DNA from: Foliamicus sp963666765 | Lineage (GTDB): Bacteria > Pseudomonadota > Gammaproteobacteria > Steroidobacterales > Foliamicaceae | Direction: 5' to 3' | Length of the DNA stretch: 64,000 nt | Assembly: GCA_963666765.1 (NCBI GenBank) | Contig: OY762933.1 | Coordinates: forward strand, 558,001-622,000 | In this document: positions 33,390 to 40,913 of the stretch, piece after piece | How the letters are laid out: each line of letters starts with the position of its first letter | How positions within the stretch are numbered: position 1 is the first letter of the stretch | Program-made: the position numbers and the translations under genes | Notes under the pieces: generated by a model | The model's database searches: none | What the model was told of the DNA's origin: nothing | What the model saw: the letters and a program-made list of their open reading frames with translations, nothing else

Positions 33390-34352
33390 TCAGTCCGAGT
33401 CGGGCGGAGTGTAAAACTCGAGAATGGCCCCGTCCGGCGTTCTCACGGAGAACAGCGTGACGATTCCATAGGGCGCCACGAAAAGTGACAGTGGTTCCGT
33501 GTAGGGAACGACATCCCGCGCCCGCAGTTCGTCGGCGTAGGCTGCCGCGTCGGCTACCGGGAAACGGGCGCAAAGGTAGCCGACATTTGGAGCGACGCAA
33601 CGGCCTGCAAAATCGCTCCCGTCCAGCTCCTTGATCTCAAGAATCTGAACGGAACCATCATTGGCGCCTTCCGGGTGCAATATGCTGACCCGGCGCCGAA
33701 GCCCGCGGGCAATATTGGCGGGAATGCCCAGCATGTTTCGGCCCGGCTCCTCCTTGTCTTCAACCACGGTCTCCACGAGCGGTTTCCAGCCGAGCCTGTT
33801 TACGAAGAAGTCGAAGCTGACGTCGTAGTCGCGAACGATCTGCAGGGCATTGAAAGTGCGCGACATGCCCGAGTATTGCGGAATTTCGATCAGGACTTTT
33901 CCGTATGACTGGAGCAATACGATGAACACTCCGTCCGGGCCCACCATCACTGCCTGCCGGATGCTGAAATCCGCCAGGTGGTAGTCCGTCGGAGGACCAA
34001 GTGCTGTCCAGCCCGCGCGTTGCAGATCGGTGTAGGTGGCCTGCGCGTCCTTCACATAGACATTGATGTCGAAGATCCCGCCCGAGTCCCAGGTATGCTG
34101 TGACGGCCGCATGGGCTCCGCATGCACGCCGTGAAATCGAACGAGCCTGATAAAGCCGCGGCTATCGTTCTCGGGCGTCAGCAGCACTTGCTCGATTCGG
34201 GTGCAGCCCTCGGGGACATGCCAGGCCGTGAACTGCTCGACCGGTGCGTCGGGCAGAGGATGGGCACTCCACCGGCCAATATCCATCAGTGTGGAGCGCA
34301 GTCGCTCCAGGTTCCAGACACTGACAACGATTTCCTGCATTCCTGCAAACAT
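33390..34352 (-). CDS. Two-domain VOC (glyoxalase/extradiol dioxygenase fold) protein
   Basis: The 320-residue protein has two vicinal-oxygen-chelate modules. The first (about 5-140) runs from IVVSVWNLERLRSTLMDIGRWSAHP to RQAVMVGPDGVFIVLLQ, the second (about 165-318) from ALQIVRDYDVSFDFFVNRLGWKP to LFSVRTPDGAILEFYTPP. The closing PDG.ILEFY strand holds the expected glutamate ligand. Such proteins act as ring-cleaving dioxygenases, lyases or isomerases with a divalent metal. It is the first gene of the flavoenzyme operon, and its start is ATG at 34352. Confidence 0.8.
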   Translation of the reverse strand: MFAGMQEIVVSVWNLERLRSTLMDIGRWSAHPLPDAPVEQFTAWHVPEGCTRIEQVLLTPENDSRGFIRLVRFHGVHAEPMRPSQHTWDSGGIFDINVYVKDAQATYTDLQRAGWTALGPPTDYHLADFSIRQAVMVGPDGVFIVLLQSYGKVLIEIPQYSGMSRTFNALQIVRDYDVSFDFFVNRLGWKPLVETVVEDKEEPGRNMLGIPANIARGLRRRVSILHPEGANDGSVQILEIKELDGSDFAGRCVAPNVGYLCARFPVADAAAYADELRARDVVPYTEPLSLFVAPYGIVTLFSVRTPDGAILEFYTPPDSD

Positions 34353-34381
34353 TGTGGTTCCTCAATAGTCGCCAACAGGCC

Positions 34382-34516
34382 CTAATACCTCAGCCGGGCG
34401 CTCAGGAGCCAGAACCGTGGCGGTCCCGCTGTTGAACCGGTCGAGGCTGTCGAACCGAATACGAGATTCTGCTCATCACTCACGTTCTTTCCGGCCAGGC
34501 GCAGCTGCCAAGCCGT
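34382..34516 (-). pseudogene. C-terminal remnant of a TonB-dependent receptor
   Basis: Reading back from the TAG at 34382 gives about 44 codons with a receptor-like ending: WQLRLAGKNVSDEQNLVFGS, a glycine/serine stretch, then FWLLSARLRY and stop. The GKN.SDE motif and final aromatic residue are typical of the last two barrel strands. Upstream in frame are TGA and TAA, so nothing more of the gene remains. It probably belonged to the flavoenzyme operon as its uptake receptor and was lost by deletion. Confidence 0.6.
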
Positions 34517-34730
34517 TTATCAGGCACGCAGGCCAGTGTGTATATCTGTCCATGACGTGTTCCTCCAAATCGGAACTACTTGCAAGTTCACACAGCTCCC
34601 AATTTCAGGAAGCAGGCGTCCACGAGTTCCAGCTTGCCAGTACCGAGCCAACAAGACCAACCGGTCGGCTTACATTCGGCCGATAATCCCATTATTTGAA
34701 TTCTCGGAAGCATTAGCAAACGGGAAAGTC

Positions 34731-34774
34731 GGCAAACGCAAATTTGCCTTGTGCATCATTGAATTCATATGCAC
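34731..34774. promoter_or_regulatory. Two short inverted repeats upstream of the MFS/SDR pair
   Basis: GGCAAACGCAAATTTGCC (34731-34748) has six-base arms, and GTGCAT at 34751 pairs with ATGCAC at 34769. They sit 48-91 bases before the MFS start in an AT-rich stretch, where a repressor or activator could bind. No regulator gene lies adjacent. Confidence 0.4.
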
Positions 34775-34821
34775 GCGCTTGGGTATACTCCAATCGCCTT
34801 ACGCTCCGGGAGCAATAGTTG

Positions 34822-36048
34822 ATGCCTCAGGACTACGCCGAATTTCGCGCGCACTGGCCCGTCGTGGTTTCGGCGGCGATCGGTGTTGGCGTCGGCGTTA
34901 CCGGGGCCATGGTGTACAGCCTGGGCATCATGCTTAACCCGCTCGCCGACGCGTTCGGCTGGAGCCGCGCCGAGATATCGGCCGCCAAGACATTCCTCAC
35001 CCTGGGTTTCGCCGTGACTGCGCCTTTTGTCGGATACGTTGCCGACAAATTCGGGGTCCGGAAAATCGCGCTGATCTCGCTGATCCTGCTGTCACTCGCC
35101 CTGGTGGGCATGACCCGGATGAACGGCAGCATCCTGATTTTCTATGCGTCCATCTTTGGGCTCTCCCTGGTGGGATGCTGTACGACGCCCCTCGTGTGGA
35201 CCCGCGCCGTCGCGACATGGTTCGAGAAGAGGCGGGGACTTGCCCTGGGAGTGACTCTGGCCGGCACGGGAATTGCCGGTATCCTGGCGCCGCTGGTCCT
35301 GGACGGGCTCATTGAACGCTATGGCTGGCAGGCGGGATATCTGGCGATGGCGGCCGCGGCGGCTCTCGCCGTCCTGCCGGCGTACTTCTGGTTCTTTGAG
35401 CAGGGCCGGCAGGACGAAAAGGCCGAAAACTCCATACGCGGGCCCGCTTCACCGGCATTAGAGGCCGGCCTTACGGTGAAGGAAGCGTTTCGGACCTTTC
35501 GGTTCTGGCAATTCGCCTTCGCATTCATGCTCATCGGCGGGATTATCTCGGCCCTGGCCATACATCTGGTGCCTATGCTGACCGACGCCAACATGCCGCG
35601 AGCAATGGCAGTGCGCATGATCGGCGCAATGGGAGCCGCCGTGATTCTTGGCCGCGTCACCACGGGCTTTCTGGTGGACCGTTTCCACCCGCCGTATGTA
35701 GCCGCCGTGTTCCTCAGCATGCCAATCATCGGCTGCCTGCTGCTGGGAACAGACGCGCCGGCGCTCTGGCTCGCCGTGACGGCAGCCATTTTCATCGGCC
35801 TGGCCGCCGGTTCCGAAGTTGATCTGTTGCCCTATCTGACAGCACGGTACTTCGGACTGAAATCCTACGGCAGGCTATACGGCTGGGTATTCATTTTTTT
35901 CTATGTGGGTGTCGGAATTGCGCCACCCGCGTTTGGTCGCGTGTTCGACCTCTACGGGAACTATGATTCCGCGCTCAGTGTTGCGGTTGGCGCCCTGGGT
36001 CTTGGCGTTCTGTGCATCGCAACCCTCGGCAAGGCGCCAAAGTTTTGA
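34822..36048 (+). CDS. MFS transporter, monocarboxylate/oxalate-formate type
   Basis: ATG at 34822 with a GGGAG site ten bases upstream gives 408 residues and twelve helices. VTGAMVYSLGIMLNPLADAFGWSRAEISAAKTF is the typical first helix and loop of the monocarboxylate-porter/OFA branch, and FVGYVADKFGVRKIALISL is the MFS loop 2-3 motif. These transport small carboxylates. It overlaps the SDR gene by four bases (TTGA), so both are one transcript. The paired dehydrogenase suggests import and oxidation of a hydroxy acid or alcohol. Confidence 0.88.
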   Translation: MPQDYAEFRAHWPVVVSAAIGVGVGVTGAMVYSLGIMLNPLADAFGWSRAEISAAKTFLTLGFAVTAPFVGYVADKFGVRKIALISLILLSLALVGMTRMNGSILIFYASIFGLSLVGCCTTPLVWTRAVATWFEKRRGLALGVTLAGTGIAGILAPLVLDGLIERYGWQAGYLAMAAAAALAVLPAYFWFFEQGRQDEKAENSIRGPASPALEAGLTVKEAFRTFRFWQFAFAFMLIGGIISALAIHLVPMLTDANMPRAMAVRMIGAMGAAVILGRVTTGFLVDRFHPPYVAAVFLSMPIIGCLLLGTDAPALWLAVTAAIFIGLAAGSEVDLLPYLTARYFGLKSYGRLYGWVFIFFYVGVGIAPPAFGRVFDLYGNYDSALSVAVGALGLGVLCIATLGKAPKF

Positions 36049-36929
36049 GCCGGACGAGCGGAACCTGGACTGATAGTGCCTTGAACGCCTTGCACCATCC
36101 TTCCCTCAGGGACCGCGTCGTCATCATCACCGGCGGCAGCCGGGGCTTCGGCTGGTTCATTGCCGAACAATTGCTCCGCGCCGGGGCACGGGTGACATTG
36201 ACGGGGCGCAGCAGCGATACGCTGGCCTCTGCCCTTGATGAGGCGAACAGTATTGCCGGCCCGGGGCGATGCATTGCAGTCGCCGGAGACGTGACCCGGC
36301 CGGACGATTGCGCCCGCACCGTGGAAGCAACCGTTCGTGAATTCGGCCGCATCGATGTCCTGATCAACAACGCCGGGCGGTCATACGGAGAGTTTGGAGA
36401 CAGGCTTTCAAAGATCACGCCTTTCTACGATGTCACGGAATTGCAATTGCGGGCCATTGTCGAGACCAACCTGTTCGGCGTCTTTTTCATGACCCAGGCC
36501 GCGATTCCGCACATGCTGAAGCGCAATTTCGGCAAGGTGATTTCCATCTCCACCAGCCTGCTCAACATGATCCGGCCCGGGAATTCCGTTTACGGGTCTT
36601 CGAAGGCGGCGCTGGAAACCGCGCACCGGTGCTGGGCGGGCGAGCTGAAGGGCACCGGCGTTGACGTGAATATCCTGCTGCCCGGCGGTCCGTCGGATAC
36701 CGAGTTGATTACGCCCGCCATGGTGCCCGGCGTCGTCGGGGAGCGGGCCGGCGGTCGGCTTCTGCCCGGCGACATCATCGTGCCGCCGGCCGTATGGATG
36801 TGCACGGACGCAACCAACGGGTTGAGCGGCGAACGGGTGATCGCACGCTTTTGGGACGAGAAACTTCCGCCGGAAGAGGCGTTCAGGGGCTGTCTGCAGC
36901 CGCACGTGGAAGAGCCGTCGATCATGTAG
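36045..36929 (+). CDS. Short-chain dehydrogenase/reductase
   Basis: The best start is TTG at 36045, which overlaps the MFS stop, giving 294 residues. NAD(P) motif TGGSRGFG, structural motif INNAGRSYGEFGDRL, catalytic Ser in ISISTSLLNMIRPGNS and YGSSK. A tail of about 60 residues after the core (GGRLLPGDIIVPPAVWMCTDATNGLSGERVIARFWDE) resembles SDRs acting on larger ketones. Its first about 125 codons exist in a second, truncated copy at 37452-37889, about 1443 bp downstream. The divergence between copies (several percent of bases, judged by eye) shows that the duplication is not recent. Confidence 0.88.
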   Translation: MSRTSGTWTDSALNALHHPSLRDRVVIITGGSRGFGWFIAEQLLRAGARVTLTGRSSDTLASALDEANSIAGPGRCIAVAGDVTRPDDCARTVEATVREFGRIDVLINNAGRSYGEFGDRLSKITPFYDVTELQLRAIVETNLFGVFFMTQAAIPHMLKRNFGKVISISTSLLNMIRPGNSVYGSSKAALETAHRCWAGELKGTGVDVNILLPGGPSDTELITPAMVPGVVGERAGGRLLPGDIIVPPAVWMCTDATNGLSGERVIARFWDEKLPPEEAFRGCLQPHVEEPSIM

Positions 36930-36977
36930 TCGGGAAATGGTGGAGCGACAACCCCACATCACCAGGAACAGGGGGCA

Positions 36978-37286
36978 TTAACTGCCAGGCGAAAAGAAAG
37001 CGTTGATGCTCAGCATCAGCCCTGCGAGAGCGAGAATTAGCCCCGCCAGCGCGGCGCCCTGGATCCAGAGCGCACGAAACATGTCGGCGCGTAATTCCTC
37101 AAGGTTCGCCTTGGTCGTCAAATTTGTTTCTACCTGAAACGACAAGCGCTCCAGGCGCCTGTCCATCTGGACATTGAGCGGCACCCTGCTCACCAGGTCC
37201 ACCATCGCCTCCGCCTGTGTCGCCGGACAGCCCGCCCGCTCCAATTTCCGTATTTCAGCATGCGTGTCAAAAGCAACTTCAGCCAT
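36978..37286 (-). CDS. DUF1640-like coiled-coil protein with C-terminal membrane anchor
   Basis: Start ATG at 37286 has a GGAGG site six bases upstream, better placed than the ATG at 37292. The 102-residue product starts with VAFDTHAEIRKLERAGCPATQAEAMVDLVSRV, the helix seen in DUF1640 (CCDC90-like) proteins. A short coiled coil follows, then a single membrane helix near the end (IQGAALAGLILALAGLMLSI). No enzyme role is expected; such proteins are thought to form membrane-tethered coiled coils. Its place between an SDR and its partial duplicate suggests it was carried along in the duplication event. Confidence 0.7.
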   Translation of the reverse strand: MAEVAFDTHAEIRKLERAGCPATQAEAMVDLVSRVPLNVQMDRRLERLSFQVETNLTTKANLEELRADMFRALWIQGAALAGLILALAGLMLSINAFFSPGS

Positions 37287-37388
37287 TGTCATCCTCCTTG
37301 AAGACTCCCTGGACAAACCCCTGCGGCCGATCCTTCTCCCGCTTTTTAGCCGACCCGCGATCGCGATGTCAAGCGCTGCGCAGCAACA

Positions 37389-37410
37389 TCATGAATTGGT
37401 CATGAATTGG
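37389..37410. repeat. Two tandem copies of TCATGAATTGG
   Basis: The 11 bp unit is repeated without a gap, 42 bases upstream of the truncated SDR start. It may be part of that gene's promoter region. Confidence 0.5.
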
Positions 37411-37451
37411 ATGACCGGTAAACCAGCGGCAACACGGCAGGCGAAATCTCT

Positions 37452-37889
37452 ATGAGCAACGACAACATCAATCCCGATGGAGCGGTCGAAACTGCGTCGC
37501 GCGGAACCTGGTCCGAGAGCGCCTTGAACGCCTTGCACCGTCCTTCCCTCAAGGACCGCGTCGTCATCATCACCGGCGGCAGCCGGGGCTTCGGCTGGTT
37601 CATTGCCGAACAATTGCTTCGCGTCGGGTCACGGGTGATATTGACCGGGCGCAGCAGCGATACGCTGGCCCCAGTCCTTGACGAGGCGAATCATATTGCC
37701 GGCCCAGGGCGATGCATTGCGGTCGCCGGAGACGTTACCCGGCCGGATGATTGCGCCCGCACCGTGGAAGCAACCGTTCGTGAATTCGGCCGAATCGATG
37801 TCCTGATCAACAACGCCGGGCGATCATACGGAGAGTTCGGAGACAGACTCTCGAAAATCACGCCGTTCCGGCCGGTTACCAGTTGGTAA
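37452..37889 (+). pseudogene. Truncated duplicate of the SDR gene
   Basis: Starting at ATG 37452, the frame has a 17-residue leader and then follows the complete SDR at 36045-36929 almost word for word from GTW.SALNALH to FGDRLSKITPF. Homology ends at about 37869, before the catalytic Ser and Tyr-Lys. The frame then runs into the antisense 3' end of the enolase gene and stops at 37889. It has the NAD motif and NNAG but no active site, so it is not a working enzyme. The breakpoint lies within seven bases of the enolase stop codon and marks the left border of the galactan locus. Confidence 0.85.
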
Positions 37890-39033
37890 AGGATCCGTCC
37901 GGTTTTTTCATCCGGGGCGCTTCCCAGAACTCGAATGTTTCCCTTTCGAGTTCCTTTTCGTTGACGTCCACACCGTGCCCGGGTGCGTCACCCACGACAT
38001 AGACGCATTCGCGCTCCCCGGGCGAACCGGCAAACAGCCTGTCGCGGTCAGACTGATCGGCGCTCTCGTAGGGCGACACTTCACACCAGGCGAAGTTGGG
38101 AATGACGGCCGCAAACTGAATGGTCGCGGCCGTACAGATCGGACCGAGCGGATCGTGGGGCATCACATCGATGTAGTGAGTCTCCGCCGCGGCAGCGACT
38201 TTCATTGCCTCGGTCAGACCGCCGACATTGCATACATCGATCCGCGCGAAACTCGCGATACCCTGCTCGATGTAGCGCATGAAGTCCCACTTGCTCGCGC
38301 ACTCCTCGCCGATCGCGAACGGCACGTCGACCATTTGCCGCAGGATCTCGTACGCCTCGGGCGTCTGATGACGAATGGGGTCCTCGATGAAATCCAGTGT
38401 CCCGCGCGGCATTTTCTGGCAGAACGACGCTGTCTCGGCGATGGTCAGTCTGTGGTGGAAGTCGATCCCGAGCGTGATGTCGTTGCCAAGTTCCCGCCGT
38501 GCTTCGCTAAGCACGGCTGCCGCATCGGCTATCGAATGGCGAACATCCAGCTCGGTCGCATGATCCGGCGATCCTGGTTCACCCGCAGAGGCGCGAATTA
38601 CCCGCCATCCTTGCGATGCCAGTGATCTGGCGTCTTCGATCAGCGACGCATTGAAGGGCCGTGTCGTGGTTACGAAGCAAGGCACCTTCTCGCGCTGTTT
38701 GCCTCCCAGCAAGCGGTGGATCGGGACCTCCAGCGCCTTGCCTGCGATATCCCAGAGCGCAATATCAATGGCGGAAATCGCTGCGGTCAGGACGCGCCCC
38801 CCCTCGAAGTACTGTCCGCGATACATCTCCTGCCAAAGCGCACCGATGCGGGTGGCGTCCTGGCCGACGAGAAATTCCCTGAAGTGCCTGATTGCTCCCA
38901 CCACGGCCAGTTCCCGGCTGGAGATTCCCGACTCGCCCCAACCGTAGATGCCGGCATCCGTCTCGACCTTGACCAGGCAAAGGTTGCGGTATCCAACCCA
39001 AACGGGGTATGCCTTGACGTCGGTAATTTTCAT
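37876..39033 (-). CDS. Enolase-superfamily sugar-acid dehydratase, D-galactonate-dehydratase type
   Basis: The 385-residue protein has the mandelate-racemase fold. Metal ligands are D191 (GIDFHHR, with H193), E217 (FIEDPI) and E243 (IGEECAS), and the acid-base H293 lies in MPHDPLGP. The FH after the first Asp and the HDPLGP segment are the marks of D-galactonate/gluconate-type dehydratases (DgoD, GalD). The expected reaction is galactonate to 2-keto-3-deoxygalactonate. It is the third gene of the minus-strand operon lactonase-SDR-dehydratase and would complete an oxidative galactose route. The next enzymes, a kinase and aldolase for the keto-deoxy acid, are not in the window. Confidence 0.85.
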   Translation of the reverse strand: MKITDVKAYPVWVGYRNLCLVKVETDAGIYGWGESGISSRELAVVGAIRHFREFLVGQDATRIGALWQEMYRGQYFEGGRVLTAAISAIDIALWDIAGKALEVPIHRLLGGKQREKVPCFVTTTRPFNASLIEDARSLASQGWRVIRASAGEPGSPDHATELDVRHSIADAAAVLSEARRELGNDITLGIDFHHRLTIAETASFCQKMPRGTLDFIEDPIRHQTPEAYEILRQMVDVPFAIGEECASKWDFMRYIEQGIASFARIDVCNVGGLTEAMKVAAAAETHYIDVMPHDPLGPICTAATIQFAAVIPNFAWCEVSPYESADQSDRDRLFAGSPGERECVYVVGDAPGHGVDVNEKELERETFEFWEAPRMKKPDGSFTNW

Positions 39034-39040
39034 GGCGGCT

Positions 39041-39823
39041 CTATTTCAGGTCTTCCGGGCGGCACAACAGAGCCGACATGCCATGGTCGGCCACGATTTC
39101 GGCGCCCGTTATCGCCGCGGCGCCATCGGAAAGGAGAAAGACTGCCGTTGCGCCAATCTCGTCGACCGTCGCATAGCGCCCCGAGGCGTGCAGCCGGTTG
39201 AAGGACTCCAACAGGCGGGGCCGGGCCTCTATGGCCCCGGCAACCTTCTCGGTGTGCGTCAATCCGGGACTCAGCGTGTTCACCCGAATACCATGCTCCC
39301 CAAGGCTCCAGCTCATGGCTCGGGTCATCGCCGCGATGCCGCCCTTGGTGGCGGCGTACATCTCATAGCCGGGTATGCTGGCCAGCGAATGATTTGAACC
39401 AATGTTCACGATGGCGCCGCCTCCATTCGCCATCATCAGCTTCGCCGACTCCTGGCAGACGACAAAAACGGACCGCAGGTTGGTGCTCCAGAGCCGCTCC
39501 AGATCGTCGGCCTCAAAGCCCAGAAAATCAGCTTCCAGTGTGATGCCGGCATTGTTCACCAGCCCGTCCAGCGTGCCAAATCGCCTTTCCATGTCCTGGA
39601 AGAATGCCCGCACGTCGCTCGGCTCGCCCACATCCAGTTCGGCCGTATGCAGTGTTTTGGGATCGTCCACAAGTTCGCGAGTGGAGCTGACAAGGCGGCC
39701 GTAGTCGATATCCACAACAACCAGCGTCGCCCCGGCTGCGGCACAGGCGCGTGCGATACCCAAACCGATTCCCGCGGCGGCGCCGGTAACGAGAATGCGT
39801 TTGCCGTCCAGCGACGAATTCAC
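39041..39823 (-). CDS. Short-chain dehydrogenase, probably sugar 1-dehydrogenase
   Basis: The 260-residue SDR has TGAAAGIGLG (cofactor loop), VVDIDY after the second strand (an acidic residue, favouring NAD over NADP), VNNAG, catalytic Ser in NIGSNHS and YAATK. Length and motifs fit classical SDRs of the glucose/galactose/fucose dehydrogenase kind. Between a lactonase and a galactonate-type dehydratase, oxidation of galactose (D- or L-) to the lactone is the likely job. This is inferred from context; oxidation of a different hydroxyl cannot be excluded. Eight bases separate it from the dehydratase start. Confidence 0.85.
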   Translation of the reverse strand: MNSSLDGKRILVTGAAAGIGLGIARACAAAGATLVVVDIDYGRLVSSTRELVDDPKTLHTAELDVGEPSDVRAFFQDMERRFGTLDGLVNNAGITLEADFLGFEADDLERLWSTNLRSVFVVCQESAKLMMANGGGAIVNIGSNHSLASIPGYEMYAATKGGIAAMTRAMSWSLGEHGIRVNTLSPGLTHTEKVAGAIEARPRLLESFNRLHASGRYATVDEIGATAVFLLSDGAAAITGAEIVADHGMSALLCRPEDLK

Positions 39824-39899
39824 GGTGCTGCGGACATGGAGAGGAAATACCCTCGGGAAAAACTCTCACATGATAGGCCCGGATGCAAGGGACCTCTGT

Positions 39900-40805
39900 T
39901 CATGTGTTGCATGGGCCGTGAAGGAAGCGTACTTCCGGCAGCCCTCGCACCGATGTGTTGAAGACGAAAACGTCGCCAGCCCGGGATTGTTCCCGCAAGG
40001 CCTCGTCGGAGAGTCCGTATCTCGCCGTGGTGACGTACAGGTCTGCCAGGTCCGGGCCACCGAATGCGACGCAGGTAATGTGCGAAACCGGCAACTGGAC
40101 AGCCGCGTCCACGGTACCGTCCGGTGCGTAGCGGACGACGCGACCGTTGCCCCACTCCGCATTCCAGACAAACCCCCCGGAGTCCACCGCCGAACCGTCG
40201 GGTACGGTACCGTCCGGAGTCCGGGCAAAGACTCGCCGATTGCTCAAGGTTCCGCGACGCGTATCGAAATCAAAGGCGTATATTTCACGCATCGGCGAGT
40301 CGCCGAAATACAGAATGTCGCCCTTCGGCGACCAGCAGAGACTGTTTGAAATGCGAATGCCCTGCAGGTGCGAGCGAACCCCGCCCTTTCCGTCCAGGCA
40401 GTAGAGTTCACCGGAGAGTCCATTGTTGGCCGAACTGGTCTCGTCATCGACCATCGAACCGACCCAGAAACGGCCCTGCCGATCCACCCGGCCGTCGTTC
40501 AGACGAACCGTGTCGGGATCGGAAAGCCGATAGATCCATTCCCGACTACCACTGGATCGATCGACGATGGCAATCCCACTTTGAAACGCGCAGACCAGCC
40601 TGTCGCTCGCCTCAATGAATCCAAAGGAACAAAGATCCTCATCGAATTGCAGATGATCCGTCGAGCCTGATTCCGGATCGTGCATGTACAACCGTTGGCC
40701 GGGTATATCCGTCCAGAACACGGATCCCGTCAAATCGTCCCAGAGGATGCACTCGCCGAGTCCGTTGGCGACCTGAATCACGCGGCTGAGTTCCACATCA
40801 ACCAT
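39900..40805 (-). CDS. SMP-30/gluconolactonase-family sugar lactonase
   Basis: The 301-residue protein is a six-bladed propeller of the SMP-30 family. The metal ligands appear as Glu in GLGECILWDD, Asn in VRLNDGRVD, Asn in ISNSLCWSP and Asp in VPDGSAVD. It should open an aldonolactone to the acid in the cytoplasm (no signal peptide). It is the first gene of its operon; an AAACAT-N3-ATGTTA site lies 22 bases upstream of its start and is shared with the divergent sugar porter. Confidence 0.9.
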   Translation of the reverse strand: MVDVELSRVIQVANGLGECILWDDLTGSVFWTDIPGQRLYMHDPESGSTDHLQFDEDLCSFGFIEASDRLVCAFQSGIAIVDRSSGSREWIYRLSDPDTVRLNDGRVDRQGRFWVGSMVDDETSSANNGLSGELYCLDGKGGVRSHLQGIRISNSLCWSPKGDILYFGDSPMREIYAFDFDTRRGTLSNRRVFARTPDGTVPDGSAVDSGGFVWNAEWGNGRVVRYAPDGTVDAAVQLPVSHITCVAFGGPDLADLYVTTARYGLSDEALREQSRAGDVFVFNTSVRGLPEVRFLHGPCNT

Positions 40806-40827
40806 TTAACGTCCTGAACCCCATGAA

Positions 40828-40842
40828 AAACATCATATGTTA
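40828..40842. promoter_or_regulatory. Predicted GntR operator, site 1
   Basis: AAACATCATATGTTA is an inverted repeat with a three-base spacer and one mismatch from AAACAT-N3-ATGTTT. It lies between the divergent lactonase and sugar porter genes, so one site could control both. Confidence 0.65.
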
Positions 40843-40913
40843 TCTATTATCATATCTTGTTGTCGGAAATCCATCTAGAATGACCCACGCGAAAAGCCGA
40901 TGGGAGCGCAACA

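Larger units (their letters stand above)
34353..34821. other. 469 bp intergenic region with a receptor remnant and AT-rich promoter stretch
   Basis: No complete gene fits here. The left third holds a TonB-receptor tail remnant (34382-34516). The right part is AT-richer than its surroundings and holds two short inverted repeats (34731-34774) just before the MFS gene. The region must carry promoters for the divergent VOC operon and MFS gene. Confidence 0.7.

Noticed and set aside
34374..34384. AACAGGCCCTA resembling the right end of the MITE
   Set aside because: Only 11 bases match and no second arm is present, and the match overlaps the stop codon of the receptor remnant, so chance is likely.
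37998..38625. Plus-strand open frame (about 216 codons) over the galactonate-type dehydratase
   Set aside because: Antisense shadow of a gene with all enolase-superfamily ligands.
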